Shown: one piece after another, positions 46,147-56,671 of the stretch
How positions within the stretch are numbered: the stretch's first letter is position 1
How the letters are laid out: every line of letters begins with the position of its first letter
Source of the DNA: an uncultured Muribaculaceae bacterium
Lineage (GTDB): Bacteria > Bacteroidota > Bacteroidia > Bacteroidales > Muribaculaceae
NCBI GenBank assembly: GCA_944321705.1
Contig: CALUMG010000007.1
Location: 1-64,000, forward strand
DNA length: 64,000 nucleotides
Reading direction: 5' to 3'
The notes under the pieces: generated by a model
What the model was told of the DNA's origin: nothing
Database searches by the model: none
What the model saw: the letters and a program-made list of their open reading frames with translations, nothing else
Program-made: the position numbers and the translations under genes

Positions 46147-49100
46147 TTAATTGATTTGTTGTTGATTTATTGTAAAATTTATTTCACTATCATTCAATGT
46201 TTCTATCAATTTGCGTGTTACAGGTATTTTATATTTTGATACCATGTTCACATTACGATGGTTTTTCTCGTCAGAAAGCTCAAAGAACAAATCACATCGG
46301 TTATCGGTAGATTGTTTCAAGAATGACTTCAACGTCATTATCAATGCCGAATCAACCACCGAAGATGGCAGCTTAAGCGTAATATTTCTAACCAAGCGAC
46401 CTTTTACATTCTCCAACAAATCCATAGACATTATATTAAAATCTATTCGCTCATTGAACTTATTTTTTTGATAAGCACCCCTCACAAGTAATGGAGTACC
46501 TACTACGCCATATTTATTGAAATTGATAAAATTATTTCCAAACAAATAAAATTCGGTAGACCCTGAATAATCTTCAAGTTTCAATATGCCAAATTTAGAG
46601 CCTCTCTTGGATGGCTTCACATCATATCCCACAACAATGCCTCCGACAACAATTTCTTTATCAAGGTTGGTTGACATGTCTTTCAAGTCTTTTAACCTTG
46701 CCGTGCACCCATATTCTATTTCAACATAAAACGGGTCAAGCGGATGAGCCGATAAATACATGCCCACAAGCTCACGTTCTTTTTCCAAACGAACTATTTC
46801 CGGCCATTTCTCTCCTTTAGGGACTGTTGGTTTAGTTGTATCTATCATATCATCACCGCCAAACAAAGATGTTATTTGGGAAGCCTTGTCAGCTTGATAT
46901 TTTTGACCATACCTTACAAGTACTTCCGAGAATGTTTCATCTTTTATTCCTTTTTCGAAGAAATCTTCACGCGATATGTCTTGGAAACAATCAAAAGCTC
47001 CCGATAATGCAAGAGCTTCTATTGTCTTGCGATTACAGTTTGACAAATTAACCCTCTCCACAAAATCAAATATTGATTTATATGGTCCATGAGCTTTACG
47101 TTCGTCGATAATCGCATTGACGGCATTCATGCCTACACTTTTAATACCGGCAAGCCCGAATCTAATATCTCCCTTGCTATTTGCACTGAATGAAATATAA
47201 CTTTCATTTATATCAGGCCCCTTGACGGCAATTTTCATGGATTTGCATTCATCCATGAATTTAGTAAGCTTGTCTATGTCGCTCAGATTTCGACTCAACA
47301 CGGCAGCCATGTATTCCGATGGATAATTGGCTTTCAAATAAGCCGTTTGAAATGCAACCCAACTATAACAGGTAGCGTGACTCTTATTGAATGCGTAGGA
47401 TGCGAATTTCTCCCAATCCTTCCATATTTTCTCAAGCACATCCCCGTCATATCCGCGTTCTTTGCCACCATTGATGAATTTGGGCTTCAATGAAGCCAGC
47501 TTGTCAAGTTGCTTCTTACCCATTGCCTTTCGCAACACATCCGATTCGCCTCTCGTGAATCCGGCAAGCAATCTTGACAGCAACATCACTTGCTCTTGAT
47601 ATACGGTAATTCCATAAGTATCCTTCAAATACTTTTCCATCACAGGTATATCATAAACAATAGGCATTTCACCTTTCTTTCGCTTAATGAAATCGGGTAT
47701 GTATTCCATCGGCCCCGGTCGATACAAGGCATTCATCGCGATAAGATCCTCAAATGTGCTGGGCTGAAGTTCTATCAAATATTTCTGCATACCGGCCGAT
47801 TCAAACTGGAATGTTCCTGTCGTTCGGCCTTCGCAATACAATTGATAGGTCTTAGGATCGTTTATATCAACCTTGTCTATATCCAAATCTATACCACGAG
47901 TCTCTTTTATGTTGGCAACCGCTTCTTTTATGATTGACAATGTTTTTAACCCGAGGAAATCCATCTTTATAAGCCCCGTGGATTCTATGACACTACCTTC
48001 ATATTGAGTAACGAGCATTTTGTTGCCGTCCTTGTCGGGAGCGGTACTTACCGGAACCCAGTCGGTAATGTCATCGCGCCCTATTATGACTCCGCACGCA
48101 TGCACTCCGGTATTTCGAACGTTACCTTCAAGAGCCTCGGCATACTTGATGGTTTCTACAACCGTGGAATTAGGATTATTCAATTCGGCTTTAAATTCAG
48201 GAAAGCACTTAAGGCAGTTTTTAATCGTAACTTTATACTTTTTCCCTTTTTCATCCTCAGGCATATCGTTGGGCTTGCTTGGGATAAACTTAGCCAACCT
48301 GTCACTTTCAGGCAAAGGCAGCTCCTCCACCCTTGCTACGTCCTTGATAGCCATTTTTGCAGCCATAGTACCGTAAGTGATGATATGCGCCACTTTTTCA
48401 GCACCGTATTTGTCGGTTACATATTTCAAAACTTTAGCACGACCGTCATCATCAAAATCAATGTCTATATCTGGTAATGAAATACGGTCGGGATTCAAAA
48501 AACGCTCAAACAGCAAATCGTATTTTATTGGGTCTATTTGAGTTATGCCCAAACAATAGGCAACAGCCGAACCGGCAGCCGAGCCACGTCCCGGACCTAC
48601 CGAAACGCCCATTTTCCTTGCAGCCTTAATGAAATCTTGCACAATCAAGAAATACCCTGGGAAACCCATATTCTTGATAGTTTCAAGTTCGAAATCAATA
48701 CGCTCTTTGTGTTCATCATCAAGCTGGTCTTTCCACAATTGATGGGCACCCTCATATACCAAATATCGCAAATAGTCGTTATTATCGGTAAATCCATCCG
48801 GTAATGGGAAATTGGGCAAAATAGGATCATGATCAATTGAATAAAACTCTGTCTTGTCGAGCAATTCAAGAGTGTTACTCAAAGCATCAGGGAAATCAGA
48901 GAATATCTCATTCATTTCCTCCTGTGTTTTCATCCATTCCTGCTTAGAATACAGCATTCTCTTCGGGTCATTCAAATATTTGCCTGTAGATACACAAATC
49001 AATCTGTCATGAGCCTCGGCATCTCCCTCATTTACGAAATGGACATCATTGGTACATACCAATTTTATACCCAATTCTTCCGACATCTGCTTTAACACGG

Positions 49101-49812
49101 CATTTACTTCCTGTTGCATTGGATATGTCTCATGATTCGCCCTTGGAACTGTAGCTTTATGCCTTTGCAATTCAAGATAATAGTCATCTCCGAATACACG
49201 CTTGAACCATTTTGCTGTTTCCTTGGCTTCATCTATCTGTCCGTTCAATATCAATCTCGGTATTTCACCACCAAGACAAGCCGAACACACCATCAATCCT
49301 TCATGATATTTCTCAAGATTTTCCTTGTCAGTTCTCGGATGCGAATAAAAACCATCGGTCCATGCCTTTGAAACCAATTTGACAAGATTGTGATACCCTT
49401 GCAGATTCTTTGCAAGAACTATCAAGTGTCGCCCTGTATCGTGCTTGGAAACTTTGTCATACAAAGTTTTTTCAGCCACATACATTTCACATCCAAAAAT
49501 GGGCTTGAACAACTTGTCATGAGCTTCTTTGATTTGATTCTTCAAATCGGCAATCAAAGATTCATCATTCGGATCGGCACCCTCTGCTTCCTTCAGTTGC
49601 TTCTTTAATGACTTTATATTTTTATTCGTTTCCGAATTGACAGTATTGCAATAATTGTAAAACTCCTTTATGCCAAACATGTTTCCATGATCGGTCAATG
49701 CAATACCTTTCATCCCATTGGCTATTGCTTTATCTACAAGAGCCTTTATGGATGCTTGTCCGTCAAGGACTGAATATTGCGAATGGACATGAAGGTGGAT
49801 AAATGGTTGCAT
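46147..49812 (-). CDS. dnaE: DNA polymerase III alpha subunit
   Basis: Replicative polymerase catalytic subunit. The 1,221 residues comprise the N-terminal PHP domain (HVHSQYSVLDGQ near 7, then LTDHGNMFG), the polymerase core with GPGRGSAAGSAVAY and PDIDIDFDDDGRAKV (metal-binding Asp residues), the helix-hairpin-helix region, and a C-terminal OB fold (IVVGGIVVGYD near 1,080). Length and order match DnaE1. Confidence 0.97.
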   Translation of the reverse strand: MQPFIHLHVHSQYSVLDGQASIKALVDKAIANGMKGIALTDHGNMFGIKEFYNYCNTVNSETNKNIKSLKKQLKEAEGADPNDESLIADLKNQIKEAHDKLFKPIFGCEMYVAEKTLYDKVSKHDTGRHLIVLAKNLQGYHNLVKLVSKAWTDGFYSHPRTDKENLEKYHEGLMVCSACLGGEIPRLILNGQIDEAKETAKWFKRVFGDDYYLELQRHKATVPRANHETYPMQQEVNAVLKQMSEELGIKLVCTNDVHFVNEGDAEAHDRLICVSTGKYLNDPKRMLYSKQEWMKTQEEMNEIFSDFPDALSNTLELLDKTEFYSIDHDPILPNFPLPDGFTDNNDYLRYLVYEGAHQLWKDQLDDEHKERIDFELETIKNMGFPGYFLIVQDFIKAARKMGVSVGPGRGSAAGSAVAYCLGITQIDPIKYDLLFERFLNPDRISLPDIDIDFDDDGRAKVLKYVTDKYGAEKVAHIITYGTMAAKMAIKDVARVEELPLPESDRLAKFIPSKPNDMPEDEKGKKYKVTIKNCLKCFPEFKAELNNPNSTVVETIKYAEALEGNVRNTGVHACGVIIGRDDITDWVPVSTAPDKDGNKMLVTQYEGSVIESTGLIKMDFLGLKTLSIIKEAVANIKETRGIDLDIDKVDINDPKTYQLYCEGRTTGTFQFESAGMQKYLIELQPSTFEDLIAMNALYRPGPMEYIPDFIKRKKGEMPIVYDIPVMEKYLKDTYGITVYQEQVMLLSRLLAGFTRGESDVLRKAMGKKQLDKLASLKPKFINGGKERGYDGDVLEKIWKDWEKFASYAFNKSHATCYSWVAFQTAYLKANYPSEYMAAVLSRNLSDIDKLTKFMDECKSMKIAVKGPDINESYISFSANSKGDIRFGLAGIKSVGMNAVNAIIDERKAHGPYKSIFDFVERVNLSNCNRKTIEALALSGAFDCFQDISREDFFEKGIKDETFSEVLVRYGQKYQADKASQITSLFGGDDMIDTTKPTVPKGEKWPEIVRLEKERELVGMYLSAHPLDPFYVEIEYGCTARLKDLKDMSTNLDKEIVVGGIVVGYDVKPSKRGSKFGILKLEDYSGSTEFYLFGNNFINFNKYGVVGTPLLVRGAYQKNKFNERIDFNIMSMDLLENVKGRLVRNITLKLPSSVVDSALIMTLKSFLKQSTDNRCDLFFELSDEKNHRNVNMVSKYKIPVTRKLIETLNDSEINFTINQQQIN

Positions 49813-49956
49813 GCAATTATACTTTTATTTTGCCGTAAAATTAGCAATAATCGTCTATATGAAAAATATTTCCCTCACAAACTTATTAACAACCTGCCAG
49901 CCTTGCGACACCACGAAAATTTGGCAACAATATCCAGAAACAGTAATATTACAAAA

Positions 49957-49995
49957 AAACGGCGATCGCAGATTAACGCATTGCTATCGCCGTTT
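49957..49995 (-). terminator. Terminator of the nitroreductase gene
   Basis: Perfect 10-bp stem aaacggcgat/atcgccgttt and a T run on the minus strand. The rest of 49813-49956 is an AT-rich leader of dnaE in which I see no clear promoter. Confidence 0.85.
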
Positions 49996-50023
49996 ATCAT
50001 ATTACAGAAATGATTTACGAAAA

Positions 50024-50773
50024 TTATTTCTTTATATCAAATCCTTGCATTTTTATATAATCAAGCATATTATATTTCATGGCTTCCTCGTAATAGTCCA
50101 AGATATGCTTGCACCAGTCATTATCGGTTTTGGTACCTGAACGTGTCATATTATATTCCGATACAGTTGCATCATACTTAGCCAAATCGGGGCCCATGTC
50201 ATCACTACGATAATGGTCTTTATGTATCACAAGGGCTTCCGGCATTTTAGGCTTCAAATCTGGATGTTCTCTTGGCACACCTATTGCCAACCCACAAACA
50301 GCAAACACGCCTTTTGGCAATTGTAGCACTTCTGCAATGAGCGATGGATTAGCTGTGCGAGCATAGCCGACACAGCAACTCCCCAATCCGCATGCTTGAG
50401 CAGCAATAACGGCACTCTGCATGGCTATGCTTGCATCAATTATGCCTATCATCACACAATCAAGGGTTTCGTTAAAAGCAGGCATGTCAATTCCTTTATA
50501 TTCGGCCAATTTATGTATCTTGTTATAATCAGCGCAAAACATCATGAAGTGATTGCATGTCTTGATTTGCTTTTGATTGGTTATTTCATATAGTTTTAAT
50601 TTTATATCTTGATTGGTAATATCTATAACGCTAAATTGCTGACCATTGTAGCTCGTTGGAGAATTTCGAATAGCTGCATATATAGTATCCATTGCCTCTC
50701 GAGGAATTTCTTCCCGTTCATACCTTCTTACACTTGTGCGCGTGTCAAACAACTGTTTTATTTCTGTTTGCAT
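50024..50773 (-). CDS. NADPH-dependent nitroreductase-family flavoprotein
   Basis: A 249-residue FMN oxidoreductase. The start TRTSVRRYEREEIPREAMD and the NSPTSYNGQQFSVIDI motif (near residue 35) are nitroreductase hallmarks. The AAQACGLGSCCVGYARTANPS region (near 125) and CGLAIGVPREHPDLKPKMP (near 160) fit the NfsA/FRP-like branch. Physiological substrate unknown. Monocistronic. Confidence 0.88.
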   Translation of the reverse strand: MQTEIKQLFDTRTSVRRYEREEIPREAMDTIYAAIRNSPTSYNGQQFSVIDITNQDIKLKLYEITNQKQIKTCNHFMMFCADYNKIHKLAEYKGIDMPAFNETLDCVMIGIIDASIAMQSAVIAAQACGLGSCCVGYARTANPSLIAEVLQLPKGVFAVCGLAIGVPREHPDLKPKMPEALVIHKDHYRSDDMGPDLAKYDATVSEYNMTRSGTKTDNDWCKHILDYYEEAMKYNMLDYIKMQGFDIKK

Positions 50774-50835
50774 AGAGTCCCGTTTTTAGAATTTAATTAG
50801 TTTGTGTTAATAATCGTTATTCAGTAAAAATATAT

Positions 50836-50843
50836 TATTTTTG
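50836..50843 (+). promoter_or_regulatory. Possible -7 box of prfA
   Basis: TATTTTTG, 33 bp before the prfA ATG. No -33 element at normal spacing. Confidence 0.4.
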
Positions 50844-50875
50844 TAGAAAAAACAAGTAAATACAAATATATATTT

Positions 50876-51985
50876 ATGGCAAATAACCCGTTATTGCAGC
50901 GACTGGAAGGTTTAGATGTTCGTTTTGAAGAAGTTAAAACCCTTATTACCGACCCTTCGGTCATAGCTGACAAAAAACGCTATGTCAAATTAAGCAAGGA
51001 ATATAAAGACTTAGAAAAATTATTATCTGCCGCGACTCAATATCAAAAATTATTATCCGACATAGAAGAAGCCAAAAATCTTCTCGACACCGAGAATGAC
51101 GATGAACTTCGAGAAATGGCAAAAGAGGAAATAGACACAAACACACAAAAACTACCTGCAATAGAAGAGGAAATAAAATTACTTCTAATCCCGGAAGATC
51201 CTGAAGATAGCCGAAATGCAATAGTGGAAATCCGAGGAGGAACAGGCGGAGACGAAGCTGCCCTGTTTGCAGGAGACCTTTTCCGCATGTATGCTAAATA
51301 TTGTGAATCCAAAGGTTGGAAGGTCGAAGTATCCAGTACAAGCGAGGGTGCCGCAGGCGGATACAAGGAAATAATTTTCACCGTATCGGGTAATAATGTA
51401 TACGGCACATTAAAATATGAATCAGGCGTACACCGGGTGCAACGAGTCCCGGCTACTGAAACGCAAGGACGAGTACATACATCGGCAGCTTCTGTAGCTG
51501 TATTGCCCGAAGCCGAACCGTTTGACGTGGAAATTAACGAAGGTGAAATCAAATGGGACACTTTCCGAAGCGGTGGTGCCGGCGGCCAAAATGTGAATAA
51601 AGTGGAATCGGGTGTGCGTTTGCGATACATGTGGAAAAATCCGAACACGGGAATATCTGAAGAGATATTGATAGAATGTACTGAAACCCGCGATCAACCA
51701 AAGAACAAAGAACGAGCATTGACTCGCCTGCGTTCATTTATATATGATAAAGAGCATCAAAAGTACATTGACGACATTGCATCTCGTCGCAAAACACTCG
51801 TTTCAACCGGTGACAGATCTGCAAAAATCCGCACTTACAATTACCCACAAGGACGCATTACCGACCATAGAATCGGATATACCATATATAATCTTAATGC
51901 ATTCATGGACGGTGATATACAAGATTGCATCGACCACCTGATTGTGGCCGAAAATGCCGAGAAGCTCAAAGCAAGCGAAATATAA
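50876..51985 (+). CDS. prfA: Peptide chain release factor 1
   Basis: Ends translation at UAA and UAG. The 369 residues show the tripeptide codon-recognition motif Pro-Ala-Thr in RVPATETQGR (typical RF1 PxT, near residue 190) and the catalytic GGQ in RSGGAGGQNVNKVESGVR (near 236), followed by an RF1-type C terminus. It starts an operon with the DUF4153 gene, 7 bp after its stop. Confidence 0.97.
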   Translation: MANNPLLQRLEGLDVRFEEVKTLITDPSVIADKKRYVKLSKEYKDLEKLLSAATQYQKLLSDIEEAKNLLDTENDDELREMAKEEIDTNTQKLPAIEEEIKLLLIPEDPEDSRNAIVEIRGGTGGDEAALFAGDLFRMYAKYCESKGWKVEVSSTSEGAAGGYKEIIFTVSGNNVYGTLKYESGVHRVQRVPATETQGRVHTSAASVAVLPEAEPFDVEINEGEIKWDTFRSGGAGGQNVNKVESGVRLRYMWKNPNTGISEEILIECTETRDQPKNKERALTRLRSFIYDKEHQKYIDDIASRRKTLVSTGDRSAKIRTYNYPQGRITDHRIGYTIYNLNAFMDGDIQDCIDHLIVAENAEKLKASEI

Positions 51986-51992
51986 GCATATT

Positions 51993-53735
51993 ATGACCAT
52001 GGCATCCAATATTATAACACGGTGGATTGACGACGTTGTCGCATCGTTGCGGAAGTGTGGTTCGCGCTTCCCCGCAGCCGTTTTTTTTATTGTTGCCCTC
52101 ACCGCATGGTGCATGTTTCTTAACCATGAAAATGGTTTGGACGATGAACAACTTATAAACGCACTCACCTACTATTTGTCTGTAGGTATTCCCTTGTCGA
52201 TGATGTTACAATTGTGGTGCGAAGAAATGACATGTCGCACACGACGAATTGCCACTCACGTCATAGGCCAACTTCTGTTGCTTGCCGATGCCATTTATTT
52301 ATATATGGCCGCCAATATTTCATTGGCAACAGGCATAGCTCATGCAGCGATAATTGCAGCCATTGTTGTCGCAATATTTCTCATTCCGTTTTTCAAATGG
52401 AAAGATGATGTACCGTGCTGGAACTTTGCCATGCGAAGTGCAATTTCCTACATTAAAGCCACTGTTACAGGAATGTTGCTCAACGGCGGCATTGAATTGC
52501 TAATCATGTCGATTGGTATCTTGTTTGATATAGATATCAGTACCGAGATCTATCTTGACGTAACCATAATATGCAACATCTGCCTCACATGCGTTCTATT
52601 CATAGGCATGCTACCGAGCGGAACGCATAAGCACGATTCATTACCTCACACTAATGGTTTCCTGAACACCCTTGTCCGTTATGTATTTATTCCCCTGACG
52701 GCTGCCTACATGCTTGTACTATATGCTTATGCAATACGCATCGTGTTTATGTGGGAACTTCCAAACGGATGGGTATCTTGGCTCGTAACTGCGCTTATGG
52801 CAAGCTGTATCATTATTGAAACTGGATTATACCCTTTCCGTCAATTTCCTGTCAAGAAAAAAGCCGATGAACTGATTGCACGATGGCTGCCAATGTTCAT
52901 AATGCCATTGCTTGTGCTTATGACAATAGGAATCATTCGCCGCTTCAACGACTATGGCATAACCGTCATGCGGTTGTATCTTATCACTTTCAACCTATGG
53001 TGCTATGCTGTGTGTATCACGCTATTCTTAACCCGTGCTCGCCGCATTAGTTGGATTCCGGCATCATTTGCTGCTATTTTCTTGCTCACATCGATAATAC
53101 CTAAATTCAATTTCGCAGATATCACACTCAACACATTGCGTAGAGACATTGTAACCACAATGGAACAAACATGTACTGACACTCCCCCCCTGTCAGAAGA
53201 TCAATACAGCAATTGGATAAACAACACTTTGACACATGACGAAGGTCAACGAATCAACGACAAATTGATATACCTGTATGACATGTATGATGAAAGAGAC
53301 TACAACCATCTCGTGTCCGACAGCATATATTTCTACTCATACAAGACTTACGAAACTGACACAATCGAAACCGATTCAGAAGGCTACTACGGCTTTTACG
53401 CGACATTGCGTGATGGTTTGGACATCCCAAACGGAGCGACCCGCATCACCGAAGTACAATTATTCGGCTACGGAGAAACACAATTAGTGTTCCACAAAAA
53501 TGAACAACTGTCTGTGGGACTTAACGATAAAGATACTATATATATCGACTTTTCAACGCTCGAAGAGTTAAATGACAATGATGAAAACGCTCCATATACA
53601 TGTCTGCAGCAAAATAACGATGAATTTAAATTCGTCCTCACAAGCATTACCGGCCATGTGTGGAGCGACAACGACAGCGTTAACATAGCTGAAATCGACG
53701 GATACTTATTTCAATTAAACAATATAACAAAATGA
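51993..53735 (+). CDS. DUF4153 membrane protein
   Basis: About 580 residues from the ATG at 51993, 7 bp after prfA; an upstream ATG at 51942 would overlap prfA by 44 nt. About ten hydrophobic segments fill the first two thirds (about residues 30-380) and a soluble, Asp/Glu- and Tyr-rich tail follows (about 400-580). The pattern matches DUF4153. No function is known to me. It overlaps pyrF by 4 bp, so translation is coupled. Confidence 0.83.
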   Translation: MTMASNIITRWIDDVVASLRKCGSRFPAAVFFIVALTAWCMFLNHENGLDDEQLINALTYYLSVGIPLSMMLQLWCEEMTCRTRRIATHVIGQLLLLADAIYLYMAANISLATGIAHAAIIAAIVVAIFLIPFFKWKDDVPCWNFAMRSAISYIKATVTGMLLNGGIELLIMSIGILFDIDISTEIYLDVTIICNICLTCVLFIGMLPSGTHKHDSLPHTNGFLNTLVRYVFIPLTAAYMLVLYAYAIRIVFMWELPNGWVSWLVTALMASCIIIETGLYPFRQFPVKKKADELIARWLPMFIMPLLVLMTIGIIRRFNDYGITVMRLYLITFNLWCYAVCITLFLTRARRISWIPASFAAIFLLTSIIPKFNFADITLNTLRRDIVTTMEQTCTDTPPLSEDQYSNWINNTLTHDEGQRINDKLIYLYDMYDERDYNHLVSDSIYFYSYKTYETDTIETDSEGYYGFYATLRDGLDIPNGATRITEVQLFGYGETQLVFHKNEQLSVGLNDKDTIYIDFSTLEELNDNDENAPYTCLQQNNDEFKFVLTSITGHVWSDNDSVNIAEIDGYLFQLNNITK

Positions 53736-54553
53736 ACAGACATCAACTGATTGATAGCATACGGCGTAAAAAGTCGTTTTTATGTGTTGGCCTTGACCCT
53801 GACATCGAAAAGATGCCAGCATTCCTTGATGGCAACCTGTTTGAATTCAACAAACAAATAATTGATGCCACTGCTGAATATGCGATAGCATTCAAACCTA
53901 ATTTAGCATTCTATGAAGTACTTGGCACCAAAGGCTATGAAATGTTTGAAAATACTGTTGAATACATCAAAGAAAAATATCCTGAGATGTTTATCATAGC
54001 CGATGCAAAACGTGGAGACATAGGCAATACATCAAAAATGTATGCTCGCAGCTTCTTTGAACAATTAGGCGTAGATGCAGTAACAGTTGCTCCTTATATG
54101 GGAGAAGACAGCGTCAAGCCATTCATCGGATATGATGACAAGTGGGTCATTGTCCTTGGACTAACTTCAAACAAAGGTTCACAAGATTTCCAAATGACAT
54201 GCGATGAAAATGGTCATCGCCTATTTGAGAATGTAATTAGCAAAGCTGCGACATGGGGTAATCATGGAAACATGATGTTTGTCGTAGGTGCGACTCAAGG
54301 ACGAATGTTTGAAGACATCCGACGCATCGTACCCGAACACTTTTTACTCGTTCCTGGTGTCGGTGCCCAAGGCGGCAGTCTTGAAGAAGTTGCTCGTTAT
54401 GGTATGACAAATGAATGTGGACTAATTGTAAATTCATCTCGCGGAATCATACATGCGTCCAACGGCAAAGATTTTGCAAATGTTGCTGCCACAAAAGCTC
54501 AAGAAGTACAACAACAAATGTGTACGCTTCTTAAAGCAAAAGGTATTATTTAA
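53732..54553 (+). CDS. pyrF: Orotidine 5'-phosphate decarboxylase, type 2
   Basis: Last step of UMP synthesis. The 273 residues carry [21 protein letters not shown], and the catalytic [11 protein letters not shown] motif (Asp-Lys-Asp tetrad). The length of about 270 places it in the long type 2 group. ATGA overlaps the DUF4153 stop. Confidence 0.96.
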   Translation: MNRHQLIDSIRRKKSFLCVGLDPDIEKMPAFLDGNLFEFNKQIIDATAEYAIAFKPNLAFYEVLGTKGYEMFENTVEYIKEKYPEMFIIADAKRGDIGNTSKMYARSFFEQLGVDAVTVAPYMGEDSVKPFIGYDDKWVIVLGLTSNKGSQDFQMTCDENGHRLFENVISKAATWGNHGNMMFVVGATQGRMFEDIRRIVPEHFLLVPGVGAQGGSLEEVARYGMTNECGLIVNSSRGIIHASNGKDFANVAATKAQEVQQQMCTLLKAKGII

Positions 54554-54596
54554 CATTTTGTAAATCAAAATATTTAAATTTTGCCAAGAGATTTAA

Positions 54597-54604
54597 TAAA
54601 TTTG
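54597..54604 (+). promoter_or_regulatory. Possible -7 box of pgk
   Basis: TAAATTTG, 53 bp before the pgk ATG. The nearest TTTG (54580) is too close, so only the -7 box is supported. Confidence 0.4.
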
Positions 54605-54657
54605 CGATACCAAAATTACATGGAAAATACCAATAACTATTAACAATAATATCTATT

Positions 54658-55911
54658 ATGCAAAAGATTGAAAATTACAATTTTGCTGGTAAGAAAGCAA
54701 TTGTTCGTGTAGACTTCAACGTGCCATTGGATGAAAATGGTAAAATCACAGACGATACCCGTATTCGTGGTGCTCTTCCCACATTGAAAAAGATTCTTGC
54801 CGACGGTGGCGCACTCATCATCATGTCGCACATGGGTAAACCAAAAGGCAAAGTAAATCCTAAGATGTCTTTGAAACAAATTGTACCTGCAGTTTCTGCC
54901 GCTCTCGGTGTTGATGTGCAATTTGCAGAAGATTGTGCCAAGGCTGCCGACCAAGCCGCTGCATTGCAACCGGGACAAGCATTATTGCTTGAAAACCTTC
55001 GTTTCTATCCTGAAGAAGAAGGAAAGCCTGTCGGCATAGATAAAGAAGATCCTAACTACGACGCTGCAAAGAAAGAAATGAAAGAGCGTCAAAAAGAATT
55101 CGCAAAAACACTTGCAAGCTACGCTGATTGCTATGTTAATGATGCATTTGGTACTGCTCACCGTCGTCATGCTTCAACAGCCGTAATTGCTGACTACTTC
55201 GATGCCGACAACAAAATGCTCGGATATTTGATGGAAAAGGAAGTAACTGCCGTAAACAATATCCTTAATAACATCAAGCGTCCTTTCACTGCAATCATGG
55301 GTGGTTCAAAAGTTTCCACCAAGATTGGTATCATCGAAAACCTCATGGAAAAGGTTGACAACCTAATTCTTTGTGGTGGTATGACTTATACTTTTGCAAA
55401 AGCTCAAGGCGGAAAGATTGGCAAATCTATTTGTGAGGATGACAAACTTGACCTTGCATTGGATATTATTGCAAAAGCTAAAGAAAAAGGAGTAAATCTT
55501 GTATTGGGTACAGACTGCGTTGCAGCCGATGATTTCAGCAACGATGCCAAGACTCAAATCGTTCCGGCAAATGACATACCTGAAGGATGGGAAGGTCTTG
55601 ATGCAGGTCCTGAAACTCGCAAGGCGTTTGCCGATGTAATTAGGACTGCAAAAACAATCCTTTGGAATGGTCCTGCCGGTGTATTCGAATTCGACAACTT
55701 CACAGCCGGTTCTCGTGCAATTGCCGATGCAATTGTTGAAGCTACCGAAAATGGAGCATTCTCCCTCGTAGGTGGTGGCGACTCTGTTGCATGTATCAAC
55801 AAATTTGGTCTTGCCGACAAAGTTTCTTATGTATCAACCGGTGGTGGTGCATTGCTTGAAGCTATCGAAGGCAAAGTCCTTCCTGGTGTAGCTGCTATCG
55901 AAGGCAAATAA
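54658..55911 (+). CDS. pgk: Phosphoglycerate kinase
   Basis: Transfers phosphate from 1,3-bisphosphoglycerate to ADP in glycolysis. The 417 residues contain [59 protein letters not shown], and the nucleotide motif [13 protein letters not shown]. Length is standard. Strongly biased, regular codon use suggests high expression. Confidence 0.98.
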   Translation: MQKIENYNFAGKKAIVRVDFNVPLDENGKITDDTRIRGALPTLKKILADGGALIIMSHMGKPKGKVNPKMSLKQIVPAVSAALGVDVQFAEDCAKAADQAAALQPGQALLLENLRFYPEEEGKPVGIDKEDPNYDAAKKEMKERQKEFAKTLASYADCYVNDAFGTAHRRHASTAVIADYFDADNKMLGYLMEKEVTAVNNILNNIKRPFTAIMGGSKVSTKIGIIENLMEKVDNLILCGGMTYTFAKAQGGKIGKSICEDDKLDLALDIIAKAKEKGVNLVLGTDCVAADDFSNDAKTQIVPANDIPEGWEGLDAGPETRKAFADVIRTAKTILWNGPAGVFEFDNFTAGSRAIADAIVEATENGAFSLVGGGDSVACINKFGLADKVSYVSTGGGALLEAIEGKVLPGVAAIEGK

Positions 55912-55931
55912 TAAGTCTTAAATCTCATAAT

Positions 55932-55970
55932 AAATCCCGGCATGAAAAAAATTCCATGTCGGGATTTTTA
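55932..55970 (+). terminator. Terminator of pgk
   Basis: Stem aaatcccg-g-catg / catg-t-cgggattt with an A-rich loop and a T tail on the plus strand. Confidence 0.85.
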
Positions 55971-56015
55971 ATTTTCCCTTAATGTATTTCTATTGACAAT
56001 ATCCAAAATTAAAAA

Positions 56016-56044
56016 TGTCGATTCCCGACTAATGGGAACCGACA
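56016..56044 (-). terminator. Terminator of the coaE operon
   Basis: Stem tgtcgattccc/gggaaccgaca (one mismatch) with a T run on the minus strand, about 37 bp after the coaE stop. Confidence 0.8.
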
Positions 56045-56080
56045 CTTTACTTCACTTGCATGGATACACACGAGCTATTT

Positions 56081-56671
56081 TCACCTATCGTGTTGAATCA
56101 ACTTTAAATTACGCTCGATTTGTGGCAATATTGCAGTTACACCATCATTGATAATCGAAAATTCTGTCATATCATCAGTTGAAGATTGAGATTTTATTCT
56201 TGCTCTCACATCAACTTCCGACAAATTATTACGTTTCATTACACGCTGAATCCTTAAACCAATGGGAGCATACACATTCCATTCCAAGTCTATCATATCT
56301 TTGAGATTGCTTTCCTTCAGTATTGCAGTTTCGACAAAAACATAAGAATTTCCTTCTTCTTTTTTTATTCGAGTCCATTCTTGTAAATCTTTGCGTACTT
56401 CGGGATGTACAATTCCATTTAATGTCGATAATGCCTTGGGATTATCAAAAACTACTTTCCCAAGATATTTCCGATTAATCAAACCATCTTTATCAACACA
56501 ATCATAACCAAATGCATCCAAAAGGCCACGCTTTATTTTTTCGGAAGAATCCATAACTTTTTTTGCTTGCGAATCACAATCATAAACCACATAGCCCATT
56601 ATCCGCAATATAGAAGACACCACACTCTTTCCACTGCCTATGCCTCCTGTCAAAGCAATTACTTTCATCAA
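56081..56671 (-). CDS. coaE: Dephospho-CoA kinase
   Basis: Last step of coenzyme A synthesis. The 196 residues show the P-loop ALTGGIGSGKSVVSS (near residue 6), the YDCDSQAKKVM motif near 30, and the FVETAILKES lid region near 110. It overlaps ybbR by 4 bp and ends the nusB-yajC-ybbR-coaE run. Confidence 0.94.
   Translation of the reverse strand: MMKVIALTGGIGSGKSVVSSILRIMGYVVYDCDSQAKKVMDSSEKIKRGLLDAFGYDCVDKDGLINRKYLGKVVFDNPKALSTLNGIVHPEVRKDLQEWTRIKKEEGNSYVFVETAILKESNLKDMIDLEWNVYAPIGLRIQRVMKRNNLSEVDVRARIKSQSSTDDMTEFSIINDGVTAILPQIERNLKLIQHDR

Noticed and set aside
49811..50140. A 109-codon plus-strand frame between dnaE and the nitroreductase
   Set aside because: It passes through the nitroreductase terminator and into that gene in antisense. 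No features.
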